Assembly: GCF_004521965.1 (NCBI RefSeq)
Contig: NZ_SDGK01000008.1
Location: 1-64,000 of the forward strand
Direction of reading: 5' to 3'
DNA length: 64,000 nucleotides
Source: Weissella cibaria
GTDB lineage: Bacteria; Bacillota; Bacilli; Lactobacillales; Lactobacillaceae
The notes beneath the pieces are model-generated. The model ran no database searches, had not been told where the DNA came from, and saw only the letters and a program-made list of their open reading frames with translations. The stretch's first letter is position 1; each line of letters begins with the position of its first letter. A program made the translations under genes and the position numbers. Below, piece by piece: positions 18,624-28,257 of the stretch.

Positions 18624-18662
18624 AACGCTCTTGCAACCACGAAAACCAGTTGCAAGAGCGTT
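18624..18662 (-). terminator. Terminator after the purine permease gene
   Basis: Fourteen-base perfect arms (aacgctcttgcaac / gttgcaagagcgtt) with an 11-base loop are followed on the minus strand by T residues. It isolates the comG operon from the permease gene. Confidence 0.9.
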
Positions 18663-18673
18663 TCAAAAGTTTT

Positions 18674-20125
18674 TTAATTAACTGCCAACGAGATGAAGTT
18701 CAACAAGAACAAAATCGTCACAATCCACAAGATTGGACTAATTTCAGTAAACTTTCGCTTCGCACTCTTAATAACAACGAAGAAAATAAAGCCAGCCGCA
18801 ATACCGTACGAAATTGAGTACGAGAAGGCCATGAATGCCGACGTGAAGAAAGCGGGAATGGCAATTTCAATATCATCCCACTCGATTGCCTTAAACTCGT
18901 TCATCATCATGATACCAACAACGATCAGAATTGGTGCAGTTGCTGCCGTTGGAATGACATTAACCAGCGGAGCCGCAATAATTGCAAGTAAGAAACCAAT
19001 CGCAACAACGACTGATGTCAAACCAGTACGGCCACCCGCCTTGATGCCGGCTGAGGCTTCAATGAACGTCGTTGTATTTGAGGTACCAAAGATACCGGCA
19101 AACATTGTCGCAAATGTATCTGCAACCAACCCGCGGTCCATCTTTGACTTGAAGCCCTTACCTTCGTAGAACTCCTTCTGGTCAGCTTCCGAGAAAATAC
19201 CTGTTGTCATACCAGTACCAATGAACGTTCCAATTGCATCAAACAAACCTGACAAGCCCATTGAGAACACTGTTAATACCACAATCAAAATGTGCTTTGG
19301 TGACGTGAACATTGACCAAAGACCGTCTGGGCCAAGCGCTTGACCAAAGATACCACCAAAGTCCTTAAACGTTGATGTAAATGAGGCCATTGCATCAATG
19401 TGCGTATTCGTGACGCCCATTGGAATACCGATAATCGTCGTAATGAAAACTGACAATAAGAAAGCCCCCGGCACGTTGGCGACCACCAACAATACCAAAA
19501 CCACCAAGCCGATTAGTCCCAACAAGACAGCGGGCTGGCTAAATGTGGCAATTTCTGGCGTCGTGCTACCGTTTGCCGTAATATTTTCAATTATCTTAGC
19601 CCCGCCACCCGTAAATGGCTTATTATTCAAGGTTAAAATGTTTTGCGGGTCAACTAAGAAATTTAAGAAACCGGCATTCTTAAGCCCAATATAGGCAATA
19701 AACAGCCCAATACCTGCGGCGATGGCGTGCTTAAGTTGATCCGGAATTGCTTTAACAATGGCTGATCGAATTTTCGTCAACGTGATAATCACATCAACTA
19801 GACCAACCAGGAATACCATTCCCAACGCTTGCTTCCATGTATACCCCAAACCGAAGACAATCGTGTACGTAAACATGGCTTGCATACCAATTGACGGTGC
19901 CAACGCGTAAGGCAAGTTTGCAAACAATCCTGTGATTAAAGTACCAACAACAGCTGTCAAAATTGTTGCTAAGAATACCCCTTGACTTGGCATCCCCGTT
20001 AACGACAACACTGACGGATTCAAGAAAATAATATACCCCATTGCCACGAAAGTTGTAATTCCGGCAATGACTTCTGTCCGCACGTTTGTGTGATTGTCAG
20101 ACAGTTTGAAGAATCGTTCTAACAT
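18674..20125 (-). CDS. pbuG: NCS2-family purine permease (AzgA/PbuG type)
   Basis: This 483-residue membrane transporter has about 12-14 hydrophobic segments and belongs to the AzgA/PbuG branch of NCS2, which imports guanine, hypoxanthine or adenine. Typical blocks are EVIAGITTFVAMGYIIFLNPSVLS near the N terminus, the YALAPSIGMQAMFTYT loop and SGLFDAIGTFIGTG near residue 290. The exact substrate cannot be read from the sequence. It is monocistronic, with its own promoter, a long leader with an attenuator, and a terminator. Confidence 0.88.
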   Translation of the reverse strand: MLERFFKLSDNHTNVRTEVIAGITTFVAMGYIIFLNPSVLSLTGMPSQGVFLATILTAVVGTLITGLFANLPYALAPSIGMQAMFTYTIVFGLGYTWKQALGMVFLVGLVDVIITLTKIRSAIVKAIPDQLKHAIAAGIGLFIAYIGLKNAGFLNFLVDPQNILTLNNKPFTGGGAKIIENITANGSTTPEIATFSQPAVLLGLIGLVVLVLLVVANVPGAFLLSVFITTIIGIPMGVTNTHIDAMASFTSTFKDFGGIFGQALGPDGLWSMFTSPKHILIVVLTVFSMGLSGLFDAIGTFIGTGMTTGIFSEADQKEFYEGKGFKSKMDRGLVADTFATMFAGIFGTSNTTTFIEASAGIKAGGRTGLTSVVVAIGFLLAIIAAPLVNVIPTAATAPILIVVGIMMMNEFKAIEWDDIEIAIPAFFTSAFMAFSYSISYGIAAGFIFFVVIKSAKRKFTEISPILWIVTILFLLNFISLAVN

Positions 20126-20308
20126 GTACCCATTTCACTCCTATAAAAAATTCCGCATCATCGACAGTTTCGCACAATGATACGGAAAAACAAATGACGC
20201 CAAGATAGACAAATATCCCGGCGTCGTTAACGGTATCATCGCAATCGAAATGATACCCAATTCCGAGTCTGTGGCAAAACACGTTAACGACTCAAATATT
20301 AATAATTA
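20126..20308 (-). promoter_or_regulatory. Structured attenuator leader of the purine permease, class unknown
   Basis: The predicted leader, read on the minus strand, contains four elements. First is a 10-bp perfect stem between 20282-20291 and 20223-20232. Enclosed in it is an 8-bp hairpin (20250-20257 with 20232-20239). Next is a GACGCC/GGCGTC hairpin (20196-20225), and last an intrinsic terminator at 20151-20187 ending in six T. The 3' arm of the enclosed hairpin (ATGATAC) can instead pair with GTATCAT in the 5' arm of the terminator, giving a mutually exclusive antiterminator. I do not see the conserved core of the purine, PRPP or preQ1 riboswitches. Confidence 0.6.
20151..20187 (-). terminator. 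Conditional terminator in the permease leader
   Basis: Eleven-base arms (ttccgcatcat / atgatacggaa, one mismatch) are followed by six T on the minus strand (20145-20150). It ends about 20 bases before the permease ATG, as expected for an attenuator. Confidence 0.8.
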
Positions 20309-20314
20309 CTTACA

Positions 20315-20343
20315 ACTTTATCGTTTTTTATTCACAACGTCAA
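20315..20343 (-). promoter_or_regulatory. Predicted purine permease promoter
   Basis: On the minus strand TTGACG (20338-20343), a 17-base spacer and TAAAGT (20315-20320) lie upstream of the leader. The -35 is close to consensus. Confidence 0.6.
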
Positions 20344-20360
20344 CAGTTATATTTGGTAAC

Positions 20361-20396
20361 AAAAAAAGAGACTGGAAAATCCACATCCCTTTTTTA
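20361..20396 (-). terminator. Probable terminator after yebC
   Basis: An imperfect stem (GGGATGTGGA / TCCAGTCTC) with A-rich and T-rich flanks sits a few bases after the yebC stop codon. It is weaker than the other terminators in the window. Confidence 0.6.
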
Positions 20397-20403
20397 ACGA
20401 AAA

Positions 20404-21126
20404 CTACTCAGCAGTCGTAAAGACAGCTTGTACGTCATCGTTTTCTTCAAGTTCATCAACCAAGCTGGCCAATGATGCTTGCTTATCCTCAGGCACTGCC
20501 ATTGGGTTTTGGGCAACCATCGTGACTTCATCGTTGACCAACGTGTAACCTTTTGCTTCCAAAGCGTCACGTACTTCAGGGAATGACTTTGCATCCGTGT
20601 AGATTTCGAATTGGTCATCGTAAGTCTTCATATCTTCAGCACCAGCCTCCAACATGTCTTCGAACAATTGATCCTCATCAATATCGTTATCTTCGTTACG
20701 CTCGATTTCGATGTATCCCTTACGATCGAATTGGAATGAAACTGATCCAGTCGTTCCCAATTCACCACCGAAGTGCTTGAACGTTGAACGAACTGAGGCA
20801 GCCGTACGGTTAATGTTATCAGTCAACGCTTGGACCAAAACAGCTACACCAGCTGGTCCGTAACCTTCGTACGTCAACTCTTGGTAGTTAGCGCCACCGG
20901 CACCAGAAGCCTTATCCAAGGCACGTTGGATGTTATCCTTGGGCATGTTAGCTGCCTTAGCCTTGTCGACAACCAAACGCAAACCTGCGTTTGAATCTGG
21001 ATCTACACCACCGGCCTTAGCTGCCGTGTACAAATCGCGGGCAAGCTTTTGGAAGATCTTACCACGCTTTGCGTCTTGGGCGTTCTTACGTCCTTGAATG
21101 TTATGCCACTTACTGTGTCCTGACAT
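20404..21126 (-). CDS. yebC: YebC/PmpR-family translation or regulatory factor
   Basis: This 240-residue protein has the invariant N terminus [20 protein letters not shown], followed by the conserved block [13 protein letters not shown] and [13 protein letters not shown]. The family was long annotated as a transcriptional regulator. More recent work on related proteins points to help at difficult (proline-rich) translation sites. Which applies here cannot be told from the sequence. It appears monocistronic. Confidence 0.93.
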   Translation of the reverse strand: MSGHSKWHNIQGRKNAQDAKRGKIFQKLARDLYTAAKAGGVDPDSNAGLRLVVDKAKAANMPKDNIQRALDKASGAGGANYQELTYEGYGPAGVAVLVQALTDNINRTAASVRSTFKHFGGELGTTGSVSFQFDRKGYIEIERNEDNDIDEDQLFEDMLEAGAEDMKTYDDQFEIYTDAKSFPEVRDALEAKGYTLVNDEVTMVAQNPMAVPEDKQASLASLVDELEENDDVQAVFTTAE

Positions 21127-21199
21127 TTCAGAAACCCCTTTTCATTCGAAAATTTATCGATTAATTTTATCACACATTGTCTGTGCTTGACTAGTAGAA

Positions 21200-23749
21200 T
21201 TATAGCATATTCTCGGCTGACATAAAGTCATACGGCGTTAAATCAGCCATGCCAATATTGGGATCAATTGTTTCAGCGGTAATTTGTGCAATTGTTAGGA
21301 TATCATCCTCGGTGTCGGCAACTGCCTGAACAATTTCATTGACTGCCGGCGAATCATCGACCGTATTCTCTTCATCACCCACTTCCGCCGTTGGATCAAC
21401 TGCCAGTGGCTGTTGATTTAGAGTTGCTATTGAGGCGTGGTCATCTAGCGTTTCAGGTAGTTGTCCCGCTTCGGCTTGTTGCAACCGTTCCTGCAAAGTC
21501 GTCTGCCGATTAACGCCTTCCGTCACAGCCGCACGCTGATAGGCACTCACATCCCCAATCAGCACCAATGACTCACTTGCTCGTGTTAATCCCGTATACA
21601 ACAAATTACGTTGTAACATGCGGGAGAAAGCATTAACCAAAGGCATAATGACCAGCTTATACTCGGCACCCTGTGCCTTGTGAATGGTCGTTGCATACGC
21701 CAACGTCAATTGGTTCCAGTCCTGGCGCGTATACTCAACTTCCCCCGTGTCAAAAGCCACCGTAATATTATCCGTATTATCTTCATTCGCCTTATCCTTG
21801 GCCAACATAATACTAGTAATATATCCAATGTCACCGTTAAAGACATTGTGTTCCGGATCATTTGCCGTCTGCATCACTTTATCACCGACGCGGAAACTAA
21901 ACGATAAATCACCTAATTTAATGTTGATTTCCCGCTTTTTAGGGGTCATCGGATTGAAGATTTCTTGGGCAACTGCATTCAAATTATACACGCCCGCTGG
22001 TGTTTTATACATCGGTGCCAAAATCTGCATATCTGCGACCGAATTGCCTTTTTCTTTCCAGCTCGTTGCAATCTGCTCAATTAGTCGTGGTACTTGCGTC
22101 GTTTGCGCTGGAAAGAATGACCGATCTGGTTGTCGCACCGTAAAATCTTCTGGCAACTGACCGGCACGAATGGCACTCGCCAATGCAACGATTGTTGACC
22201 CTTTACCCTGCCGGTGAATCGTCTCCAACTCACGGTAATTCAACAAGCCACTCGCTAACAAGTCATAAAAGACGCGACCGGGGCCAACAGACGGCAGCTG
22301 GTCTTTGTCCCCAACCAAAATAACTTGCATGCCGCCTGGGATACCGCGTAATAGTAAATCAAACAGCTGCGTATCCACCATCGACATCTCGTCAATGACT
22401 AACAAACAACCTGACAATTCTTCGATATCAATCTCATCCAAATCTTCACGACCATTAATCCCCAATAATCGGTGAATCGTTGATGCAGGCATCCCGGTTG
22501 ATTCCGAGAGACGCTTCGCTGCCCGACCAGTTGGCGCGGCCAGACGAATACTGGTCTCAATCTCATCCCATTTCATCCCTTCGGCTTGCAGTAACTTCTT
22601 TAAAGTTGCCACAACACCATTAATAATGGTTGTTTTACCAGTTCCTGGTCCACCCGTTAAAATAAACAAATTACTGGTTAACGCAGCAATCATCGCTTCT
22701 CGTTGGACATCATCATATGGAAATGGATTCTCTTCTTCCACTTCAGTTAAGTACTGCACGACATCTTTACGGGCATACTCACCCGCTTTACGTTGCGTCA
22801 GGCGCACTAGCTTCTGCGCAATTTCACGCTCTGCTTCGAACAACGCTTTTACATATAAATTTTGTCCATCGGCAATAACCACCCCGTCTGAAGTAAGGGT
22901 TAACAACGCTCGCTTAATTAAAGCCACATCTACACGAGCATTCTGTGCCCGTTCCAAAATTTGTTGTGTTGCCTGCAATAACGCTTCAACTTGCATGTAC
23001 GTATCACCAGAGTCGAACGTCGCTTGATTAATTGCCGCAATAACGCCCGCCTGAATGCGACGGGCGTCCAAGGCATCGATACCTTGTTGGGTAGCCAAAC
23101 GATCAATACGAGCAAATGATACACCATCAATATCAATCACCATTTGGTAGGGATCTGTCTTTAAAATTTGCAGCGTTTGTTGCTGATACTTTTGATAAAT
23201 AGCCGTAGACAACGCCGAACCAAATCCATAATCATTTAGCGCGATAATCGCTCGTTCCATGCCATCAGATTGTTGTAACTGATTCACAATGACTTCTTGC
23301 AGCTTCGTTGAAATCCCAGTTTGTGTCAGCACCGCAGGATCTTCTAGAATCAAATCAACCGCTTGTATGCCGAGTTCATCCACAATCTTTGTGGCCGTTG
23401 ATTTACCAACACCTGGAAATTGGTCACCTGACAAATAGGCGACTAACCCTGACGTCGTGCTGGCTGCTTGTCGCTGATAATTTTGCGCTGCGAACTGCGT
23501 GCCATAACGGGCATGGGTTGTTAAACGCCCTTTAAATTCATAACTGGCACCAATTTGAATATCACCAAAGCTACCAGTGACCGTAATTTCAGTATCATCA
23601 TAGTCAAAATTCAGGTCAGTAACTTCGACAATCATCACTTTATAAAATGAATCCTGAGCTGCGAAAAGAATATTCTTAACTTGGCCAGAAACGGTAGGTT
23701 GCTCATCCGTTGGATTTGGCCCGTCGAACAAACTAGTCTGATTCTCCAT
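21200..23749 (-). CDS. recD2: RecD2-type SF1B DNA helicase
   Basis: This 849-residue protein is a RecD-like 5'-3' helicase that works without RecBC. It has an N-terminal OB-like region and helix-hairpin-helix repeats (GDQFPGVGKSTATKIV near residue 105), then helicase motif I LTGGPGTGKTTIINGV near 360, motif II LVIDEMSMVD and late motif VAFDTGEVEYTRQDW. The last ~90 residues are acidic and probably disordered. The family functions in DNA repair and replication fork maintenance. It is followed, with a 17-base overlap, by... the TPR gene upstream in the transcript, indicating coupling. Confidence 0.92.
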   Translation of the reverse strand: MENQTSLFDGPNPTDEQPTVSGQVKNILFAAQDSFYKVMIVEVTDLNFDYDDTEITVTGSFGDIQIGASYEFKGRLTTHARYGTQFAAQNYQRQAASTTSGLVAYLSGDQFPGVGKSTATKIVDELGIQAVDLILEDPAVLTQTGISTKLQEVIVNQLQQSDGMERAIIALNDYGFGSALSTAIYQKYQQQTLQILKTDPYQMVIDIDGVSFARIDRLATQQGIDALDARRIQAGVIAAINQATFDSGDTYMQVEALLQATQQILERAQNARVDVALIKRALLTLTSDGVVIADGQNLYVKALFEAEREIAQKLVRLTQRKAGEYARKDVVQYLTEVEEENPFPYDDVQREAMIAALTSNLFILTGGPGTGKTTIINGVVATLKKLLQAEGMKWDEIETSIRLAAPTGRAAKRLSESTGMPASTIHRLLGINGREDLDEIDIEELSGCLLVIDEMSMVDTQLFDLLLRGIPGGMQVILVGDKDQLPSVGPGRVFYDLLASGLLNYRELETIHRQGKGSTIVALASAIRAGQLPEDFTVRQPDRSFFPAQTTQVPRLIEQIATSWKEKGNSVADMQILAPMYKTPAGVYNLNAVAQEIFNPMTPKKREINIKLGDLSFSFRVGDKVMQTANDPEHNVFNGDIGYITSIMLAKDKANEDNTDNITVAFDTGEVEYTRQDWNQLTLAYATTIHKAQGAEYKLVIMPLVNAFSRMLQRNLLYTGLTRASESLVLIGDVSAYQRAAVTEGVNRQTTLQERLQQAEAGQLPETLDDHASIATLNQQPLAVDPTAEVGDEENTVDDSPAVNEIVQAVADTEDDILTIAQITAETIDPNIGMADLTPYDFMSAENML

Positions 23750-24398
23750 CTAATCGGCTCCCTGATAGTAATTGAACGATTTCATCTAATCGTTGTGCTT
23801 GTGCCTGATAGCGTTGCAAATCAATCATTTGAGCCGTTGACAACCATTGATTGTCTTGATCACCTTTGGCGGTTGCAATAACCCCACGGCCAAAATTTGC
23901 CTCAAAATTCATTGGATCAACGTGGATTGCCGCATCAAAGGCTTCGGCTGCTTTCGATTCATGTTGCAAGCCTAGCCAGATGTTACCTAATAAGACTTGC
24001 GCACCGGTATCTTCTGGCTGTTGCTCAACGGCTGTCAAAGCATAAACTAATGCCTTTTGGAATTGGTTTTGGGCGTACCAACCTTGTGCCTGCATCACAG
24101 TTGCATCATGCAAAATAGCTAAATCAGTAATTTTGCCAAAGAAATCATTTGCCCGTTGATAATCACCCGCGACGTAATACACATTGCCTGTGGCGTACAA
24201 CAAGTTTTGCAAAGCTTCATCATTCGCCTGGAAGAGCCCCAAGCTTTTGAGGGCCAAATCCTCGGCTTCAATCAGGTTTTCGGTTGCAACCAAAACAGCC
24301 ACCAAGTCTGCATAGGCTTGCCAGTTATTTGGGTTAGCGTTAATTTCGGCGACCAAGCGTGCCATATCCGCTTGTGCTGCATTTTCTGGTTGCGTCAT
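23733..24398 (-). CDS. Tetratricopeptide repeat protein
   Basis: This 221-residue protein consists of TPR-like helical pairs, recognisable by spaced Ala/Gly/Tyr/Pro positions (for example YYVAGDYQRANDFFGKI, QPEDTGAQVLLGNIWLGL and VDPMNFEANFGRGV). It has no signal peptide or membrane segment and so is probably a cytoplasmic scaffold. Position next to recD2 matches the YrrB-YrrC pair of Bacillus. No enzymatic function is visible. It is transcribed before recD2 and overlaps its start. Confidence 0.8.
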   Translation of the reverse strand: MTQPENAAQADMARLVAEINANPNNWQAYADLVAVLVATENLIEAEDLALKSLGLFQANDEALQNLLYATGNVYYVAGDYQRANDFFGKITDLAILHDATVMQAQGWYAQNQFQKALVYALTAVEQQPEDTGAQVLLGNIWLGLQHESKAAEAFDAAIHVDPMNFEANFGRGVIATAKGDQDNQWLSTAQMIDLQRYQAQAQRLDEIVQLLSGSRLDGESD

Positions 24399-24418
24399 CT
24401 ATCTAGTTCCTTCGTCTC

Positions 24419-25081
24419 TTAAATTGTATTTGAGGCATCACTGCTGACACCCAAATAACTTGTATCGTTGCGTGATAATTCGGTAAATGTTTTACCATCC
24501 GCCGTCTCTAAAATTGAGGTACTAGTGTTACCTAAGCCCCCACGCGCCCGTAAGTCGGCCAATGGAATCCCCGTCAAGCCACCCATACCGGTCGTTAAGG
24601 CCGCACCGTGACTAAAGAAAACCAGGTTAACCCCTTCACCACCATATTCAGTTACCGCTGCTTCGACTGCCTGGCGGAAACGCGCTTGCACACTTTCAAA
24701 TGATTCCGCCCCTGGCACCTGCGCAGCGTCAAACTTTTCCGGGTGATTGCGCGAAGCATCATACATGTCATACCAGCCAGCTTGGACGTCCGCAAATGTC
24801 TTGCCTTCCCAGACACCAAACGAAAACTCCTTCAAGCCATCCATAAACGTTAGCTCGGGCCTTTCATCTAAAAGAGCTAGTGTTTCTTCAGCTGTAATAC
24901 GCGCCCGCTTGATTGGACTAGCAAAAGCGTGCGCAAATTTTACATCATGTAAGTGGCGACCCAGCATCATAATTTGGTCGTATGATTCTGGCAATAGAGG
25001 TGAATCACCACCTGCTCCTTGAAAACGTCCTTCGGCATTCCATTCTGTTTTACCGTGGCGGATGAAGTATAGCTTCGTCAT
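24419..25081 (-). CDS. Histidine phosphatase / phosphoglycerate mutase-like protein
   Basis: This is a 220-residue member of the histidine phosphatase superfamily. The catalytic motif FIRHGKTEWN is at residues 6-15, and the second histidine lies in VFFSHGAAL near residue 155. Such proteins are often annotated as phosphoglycerate mutase, but many are broad-specificity phosphatases, and the sequence does not tell which. It is first in a transcript that continues into the TPR protein and recD2. It is preceded by a structured leader of about 270 bases. Confidence 0.85.
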   Translation of the reverse strand: MTKLYFIRHGKTEWNAEGRFQGAGGDSPLLPESYDQIMMLGRHLHDVKFAHAFASPIKRARITAEETLALLDERPELTFMDGLKEFSFGVWEGKTFADVQAGWYDMYDASRNHPEKFDAAQVPGAESFESVQARFRQAVEAAVTEYGGEGVNLVFFSHGAALTTGMGGLTGIPLADLRARGGLGNTSTSILETADGKTFTELSRNDTSYLGVSSDASNTI

Positions 25082-25353
25082 GCTTTGGTCTCCTTGTCTT
25101 GAATTCGTTATGTATGTTAATTAGTGTTGTGTGTCGACGCGTTTCGTCGAGTGGCTGGTTTTTCTTTTGTCACGCTAAACGAGGTGTGTCAAAATAGTGG
25201 CGGGCGAAGTCCACGACTTTGCCGCGTACACCTTTACCCCTGGTAGCACTAAACGGTAAAACCGCTAAGTGCTACTACCACATGTTAGCGTGCCTGAAGA
25301 AGGAGCCAATCACTCCGTTTACTGGGGAGAACACATACACACCAAACTATATA
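25082..25353 (-). ncRNA. Structured leader or small RNA of unknown class
   Basis: The interval between the predicted start site and the phosphatase gene is dense in helices. Hairpins are at 25243-25275 (gtagcact / agtgctac with inner cgg / ccg), 25200-25225 and 25134-25150. Two long-range complementary pairs cross: 25171-25178 with 25285-25292 (8 bp, cacgctaa / ttagcgtg) and 25183-25189 with 25337-25343 (7 bp). That order gives a pseudoknot. I recognise no T-box, riboswitch, tmRNA, SRP or RNase P core. An RNA from the plus strand, ending at the bidirectional hairpin 25374-25402, is also possible but has a weaker promoter. Confidence 0.5.
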
Positions 25354-25359
25354 CCCTCC

Positions 25360-25388
25360 ATTATAGACGTAAAAACGCCGAGAGACAA
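25360..25388 (-). promoter_or_regulatory. Predicted promoter of the phosphatase transcript
   Basis: On the minus strand TTGTCT (25383-25388), a 17-base spacer and a perfect TATAAT (25360-25365) point toward the leader. The -35 lies in the loop of the ileS terminator. Confidence 0.7.
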
Positions 25389-25402
25389 AATCTCTCGGCG
25401 TT
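25374..25402 (-). terminator. Terminator after ileS (bidirectional)
   Basis: Twelve-base perfect arms (aacgccgagaga / tctctcggcgtt) around a five-base loop are followed by T5 on the minus strand and a T-rich run on the plus strand. Confidence 0.9.
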
Positions 25403-25437
25403 TTCTGTTATCGATATAATTTTTGTTTAATCGTGAA

Positions 25438-28227
25438 TTACTCCAAACCTTCAGTCAAAGCCTCAGGGAAGTTTTCGCGAACGATTTGTGCTTCGTGTGC
25501 TGACAACATTGGGAAGTCAGGATCGGCACCCAAATCAGTGTGGTACATCCGATCGCGTGGTGACTCTTCACCTTCTGCGTGAGCAACCGCAATCTTGTAA
25601 CCATCAAAGTCAGTTGCATCATCAGCTTCCTCAGCTAATGCTACATGCAATTGAGAAACAAGCAACAAGACACGAACATCTTGTTCCAATGAATCCAACC
25701 AAGCCTTTTGGTCGTCAGTCAAGAACAACGTTACCGCTGCTTCGGCTGGCTTACCAATCAACTTCGCGTCACGGGCAACTTCCAAAGCCTTGTTAACGGC
25801 ATCGCGTAACGTCATGAATTCTGACCACTTAGCCATCAATTCATCAGCATTTGCAATGTCTGCAACAACTGGCATCTCAGTCAAGTAAGCAAAGTCGTCA
25901 TCTTCGTGCTCAAGGTACTCGAAGATTTCTTCAGCCGTGTGTGGCAAGATTGGCAACAACAACTTGTCCAAGTCAACCAAGACCTTGTACAAGACTGTTT
26001 GCAATGAACGACGAGCGTGTCCCTTAGGTGCTTCAACATACAAGATGTCCTTAGCAAAGTCCAAGTAGAACGCTGACAGGTCGACGTTAATAAAGTTGAT
26101 AACCAACTTGTTGACTGCTTGGAAGTCGTACACGTCGTAGGCAGCCTTGATGTCAGCAACCAACTTGTTAAAGCGGGCGTAGAAGTATTGGTCAGCTGCG
26201 ACCAAATCATCAAAGGCAATTGTATCAGTCTTTGGATCAAAGTCAGCTGTGTTAGCCAACAAGAAACGCATCGTGTTACGAATCTTACGGTATGTTTCAG
26301 ATGTTTGTGACAACAAGTCCATTGACACGCGTACATCGGCTGATGAGTCAACTGACGTTACCCACAGACGGATAATTTCAGCTCCCATTTCCTTCACCAC
26401 TTCGTTGGGTGAAATGATGTTGCCCAATGACTTAGACATCTTCTCGCCATTTCCGTCCAAGACAAATCCTTGTGACAAGACTGACTTGTATGGTGCCTTA
26501 CCTGTTACAGCAACGCCTGTAATCAATGATGAGTTGAACCAACCACGGTATTGGTCAGAACCTTCCAAAACCAAATCTTCTGGGAAGCTTAGGTTTGGAC
26601 GTGTGGCCATGACACCTTGGTGTGAAGTTCCTGAATCGAACCAAACGTCCATGATGTCCGTTTCCTTGGTAAATTCGCCATTTGGTGAGTGCTCGTTTGA
26701 GTAACCTTCTGGCAACAAGTCCTTAGCCTCACGTTCGAACCAAACGTTTGAACCATGCTCGGCTACCAAGTCAGCGATGTGGTCGATGATTTCAGGGTCA
26801 ACAATGGCCGTACCATCTTCAGCATAGAAGATTGGCAATGGCACACCCCAAACACGTTGACGTGAAATAACCCAGTCGCCACGGTCGCGGATCATGTTGT
26901 ACAAACGCTTCTTACCCCATTCTGGCTGGAACTTAACATTGTCCAATGCATCCAAAATATCTTGACGGAAGCTATCGATTGAAGCAAACCATTGTGGCAC
27001 CGCACGGAAGATAACTGGCTTCTTAGTACGCCAGTCAAATGGGTAGCTGTGCACAACTGGTTCGTACAAGATCAACGCATCAGCTTCTTCAAGCTTTTGC
27101 AATGATACCTTGTCAGCATCTTGGTAGAAGACCCCTTCAAAGTCAGAACCAGCTTCGGCCGTCATCTTACCTTGGTCATCAACGTTCATGATAACTGGCA
27201 GGTTGTAACGTTGACCGGTAGCAAAGTCATCTTCACCAAACCCTGGGGCCGTGTGAACCGCACCAGTACCGGCGTCAGCCGTCACATAATCAGCGTTAAC
27301 AACCAAAATTTCGCGGTCCATGAATGGGTGCTCAGTTGTCACCATTTCAAGGTCCTTACCGGTAAAGGTTGCGACAACTTCGTACTCGTCCCAGCCGAAC
27401 TTAGACGCAACGGCAGCCAACAAAGCTGAAGCAACGATGTACTTCTTATCTGAACCCTTTGGTTGAATTTGTGAGTATTCGAAATCAGCGTTCAAAGCCA
27501 AAGCTTGTGAAGCTGGTACCGTCCAAGGAGTCGTCGTCCAGGCGATGAAGTACGTGTCGTTATCCAACAAGCCCTTACCGTCCTTAACGCGCTCTGAGAA
27601 GAACGCCGTGTCTGACTCGATGTCGTGGTACTCAATTTCTGCCATTGCCAAAGCAGACTCTGATGACCATGACCAGAAAACAGGCTTCTTACCACGGTAA
27701 ATCAAGTTCTTCTTAGCCATCTCACCGAATACACGCAATTGGGCAGCTTCAAATTCAGGCAACAACGTCAAGTATGGGTTATCCCAGTCTGCTGAAATTC
27801 CCAAACGCTTGAAGTCGGCCATTTGTGTCTTAACTTGCTTACGCGCAAATTCTTCGGCCATCTTACGCCAGATAACTGGGCCAACTGCCTTGCGATCCTT
27901 ACCAGCCTTCGTCAATTGTTGTTCAATTGGCAACCCGTGCGTATCCCAACCAGGAACAAATGGGGCGTAGAAACCATTCATTGACTTGTAACGAACAATG
28001 ATATCCTTAGAAATTTTGTTCATGGCGTGTCCAATGTGAATATTTCCGTTCGCATATGGCGGACCATCGTGAAGCATAAATGATGGCTTACCTTCGTTCA
28101 TCTTTTGACGTTGCTCATAGACCTTGTTCTCGAACCAGATGTTTTCACGTTGTAACTCAGTTTGTGGTAGGTTACCACGCATTGGAAACTTTGTCTTTCC
28201 TAGGTTCAAGGTTTGCTTCATCTTCAT
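25438..28227 (-). CDS. ileS: Isoleucyl-tRNA synthetase
   Basis: This 929-residue class I synthetase charges tRNA-Ile. The HIGH motif is in [11 protein letters not shown] near residue 62, the editing domain lies about residues 200-390 ([24 protein letters not shown]), and the signature loop is [11 protein letters not shown] near 595. The usual C-terminal zinc site (two CxxC pairs in Bacillus and E. coli enzymes) is not recognisable: the matching region reads [12 protein letters not shown] and MLSAHEAQ. I find no cysteine in the whole protein. Expression is controlled by an upstream T-box. It lies downstream of divIVA, the standard end of the dcw region. Confidence 0.96.
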   Translation of the reverse strand: MKMKQTLNLGKTKFPMRGNLPQTELQRENIWFENKVYEQRQKMNEGKPSFMLHDGPPYANGNIHIGHAMNKISKDIIVRYKSMNGFYAPFVPGWDTHGLPIEQQLTKAGKDRKAVGPVIWRKMAEEFARKQVKTQMADFKRLGISADWDNPYLTLLPEFEAAQLRVFGEMAKKNLIYRGKKPVFWSWSSESALAMAEIEYHDIESDTAFFSERVKDGKGLLDNDTYFIAWTTTPWTVPASQALALNADFEYSQIQPKGSDKKYIVASALLAAVASKFGWDEYEVVATFTGKDLEMVTTEHPFMDREILVVNADYVTADAGTGAVHTAPGFGEDDFATGQRYNLPVIMNVDDQGKMTAEAGSDFEGVFYQDADKVSLQKLEEADALILYEPVVHSYPFDWRTKKPVIFRAVPQWFASIDSFRQDILDALDNVKFQPEWGKKRLYNMIRDRGDWVISRQRVWGVPLPIFYAEDGTAIVDPEIIDHIADLVAEHGSNVWFEREAKDLLPEGYSNEHSPNGEFTKETDIMDVWFDSGTSHQGVMATRPNLSFPEDLVLEGSDQYRGWFNSSLITGVAVTGKAPYKSVLSQGFVLDGNGEKMSKSLGNIISPNEVVKEMGAEIIRLWVTSVDSSADVRVSMDLLSQTSETYRKIRNTMRFLLANTADFDPKTDTIAFDDLVAADQYFYARFNKLVADIKAAYDVYDFQAVNKLVINFINVDLSAFYLDFAKDILYVEAPKGHARRSLQTVLYKVLVDLDKLLLPILPHTAEEIFEYLEHEDDDFAYLTEMPVVADIANADELMAKWSEFMTLRDAVNKALEVARDAKLIGKPAEAAVTLFLTDDQKAWLDSLEQDVRVLLLVSQLHVALAEEADDATDFDGYKIAVAHAEGEESPRDRMYHTDLGADPDFPMLSAHEAQIVRENFPEALTEGLE

Positions 28228-28257
28228 AAAAGCGCAATCCTTTCTTTTTCAATCCAA

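Noticed and set aside
20223-20291. Classical purine riboswitch upstream of the NCS2 permease
   Set aside because: The enclosed region has only one clear hairpin, not the P2/P3 pair, and lacks the conserved junction bases. It was kept as an unclassified attenuator.
25219-25419. Plus-strand open frame across the structured leader
   Set aside because: It runs through the hairpins and the ileS terminator, lacks a ribosome site and has no protein-like composition.
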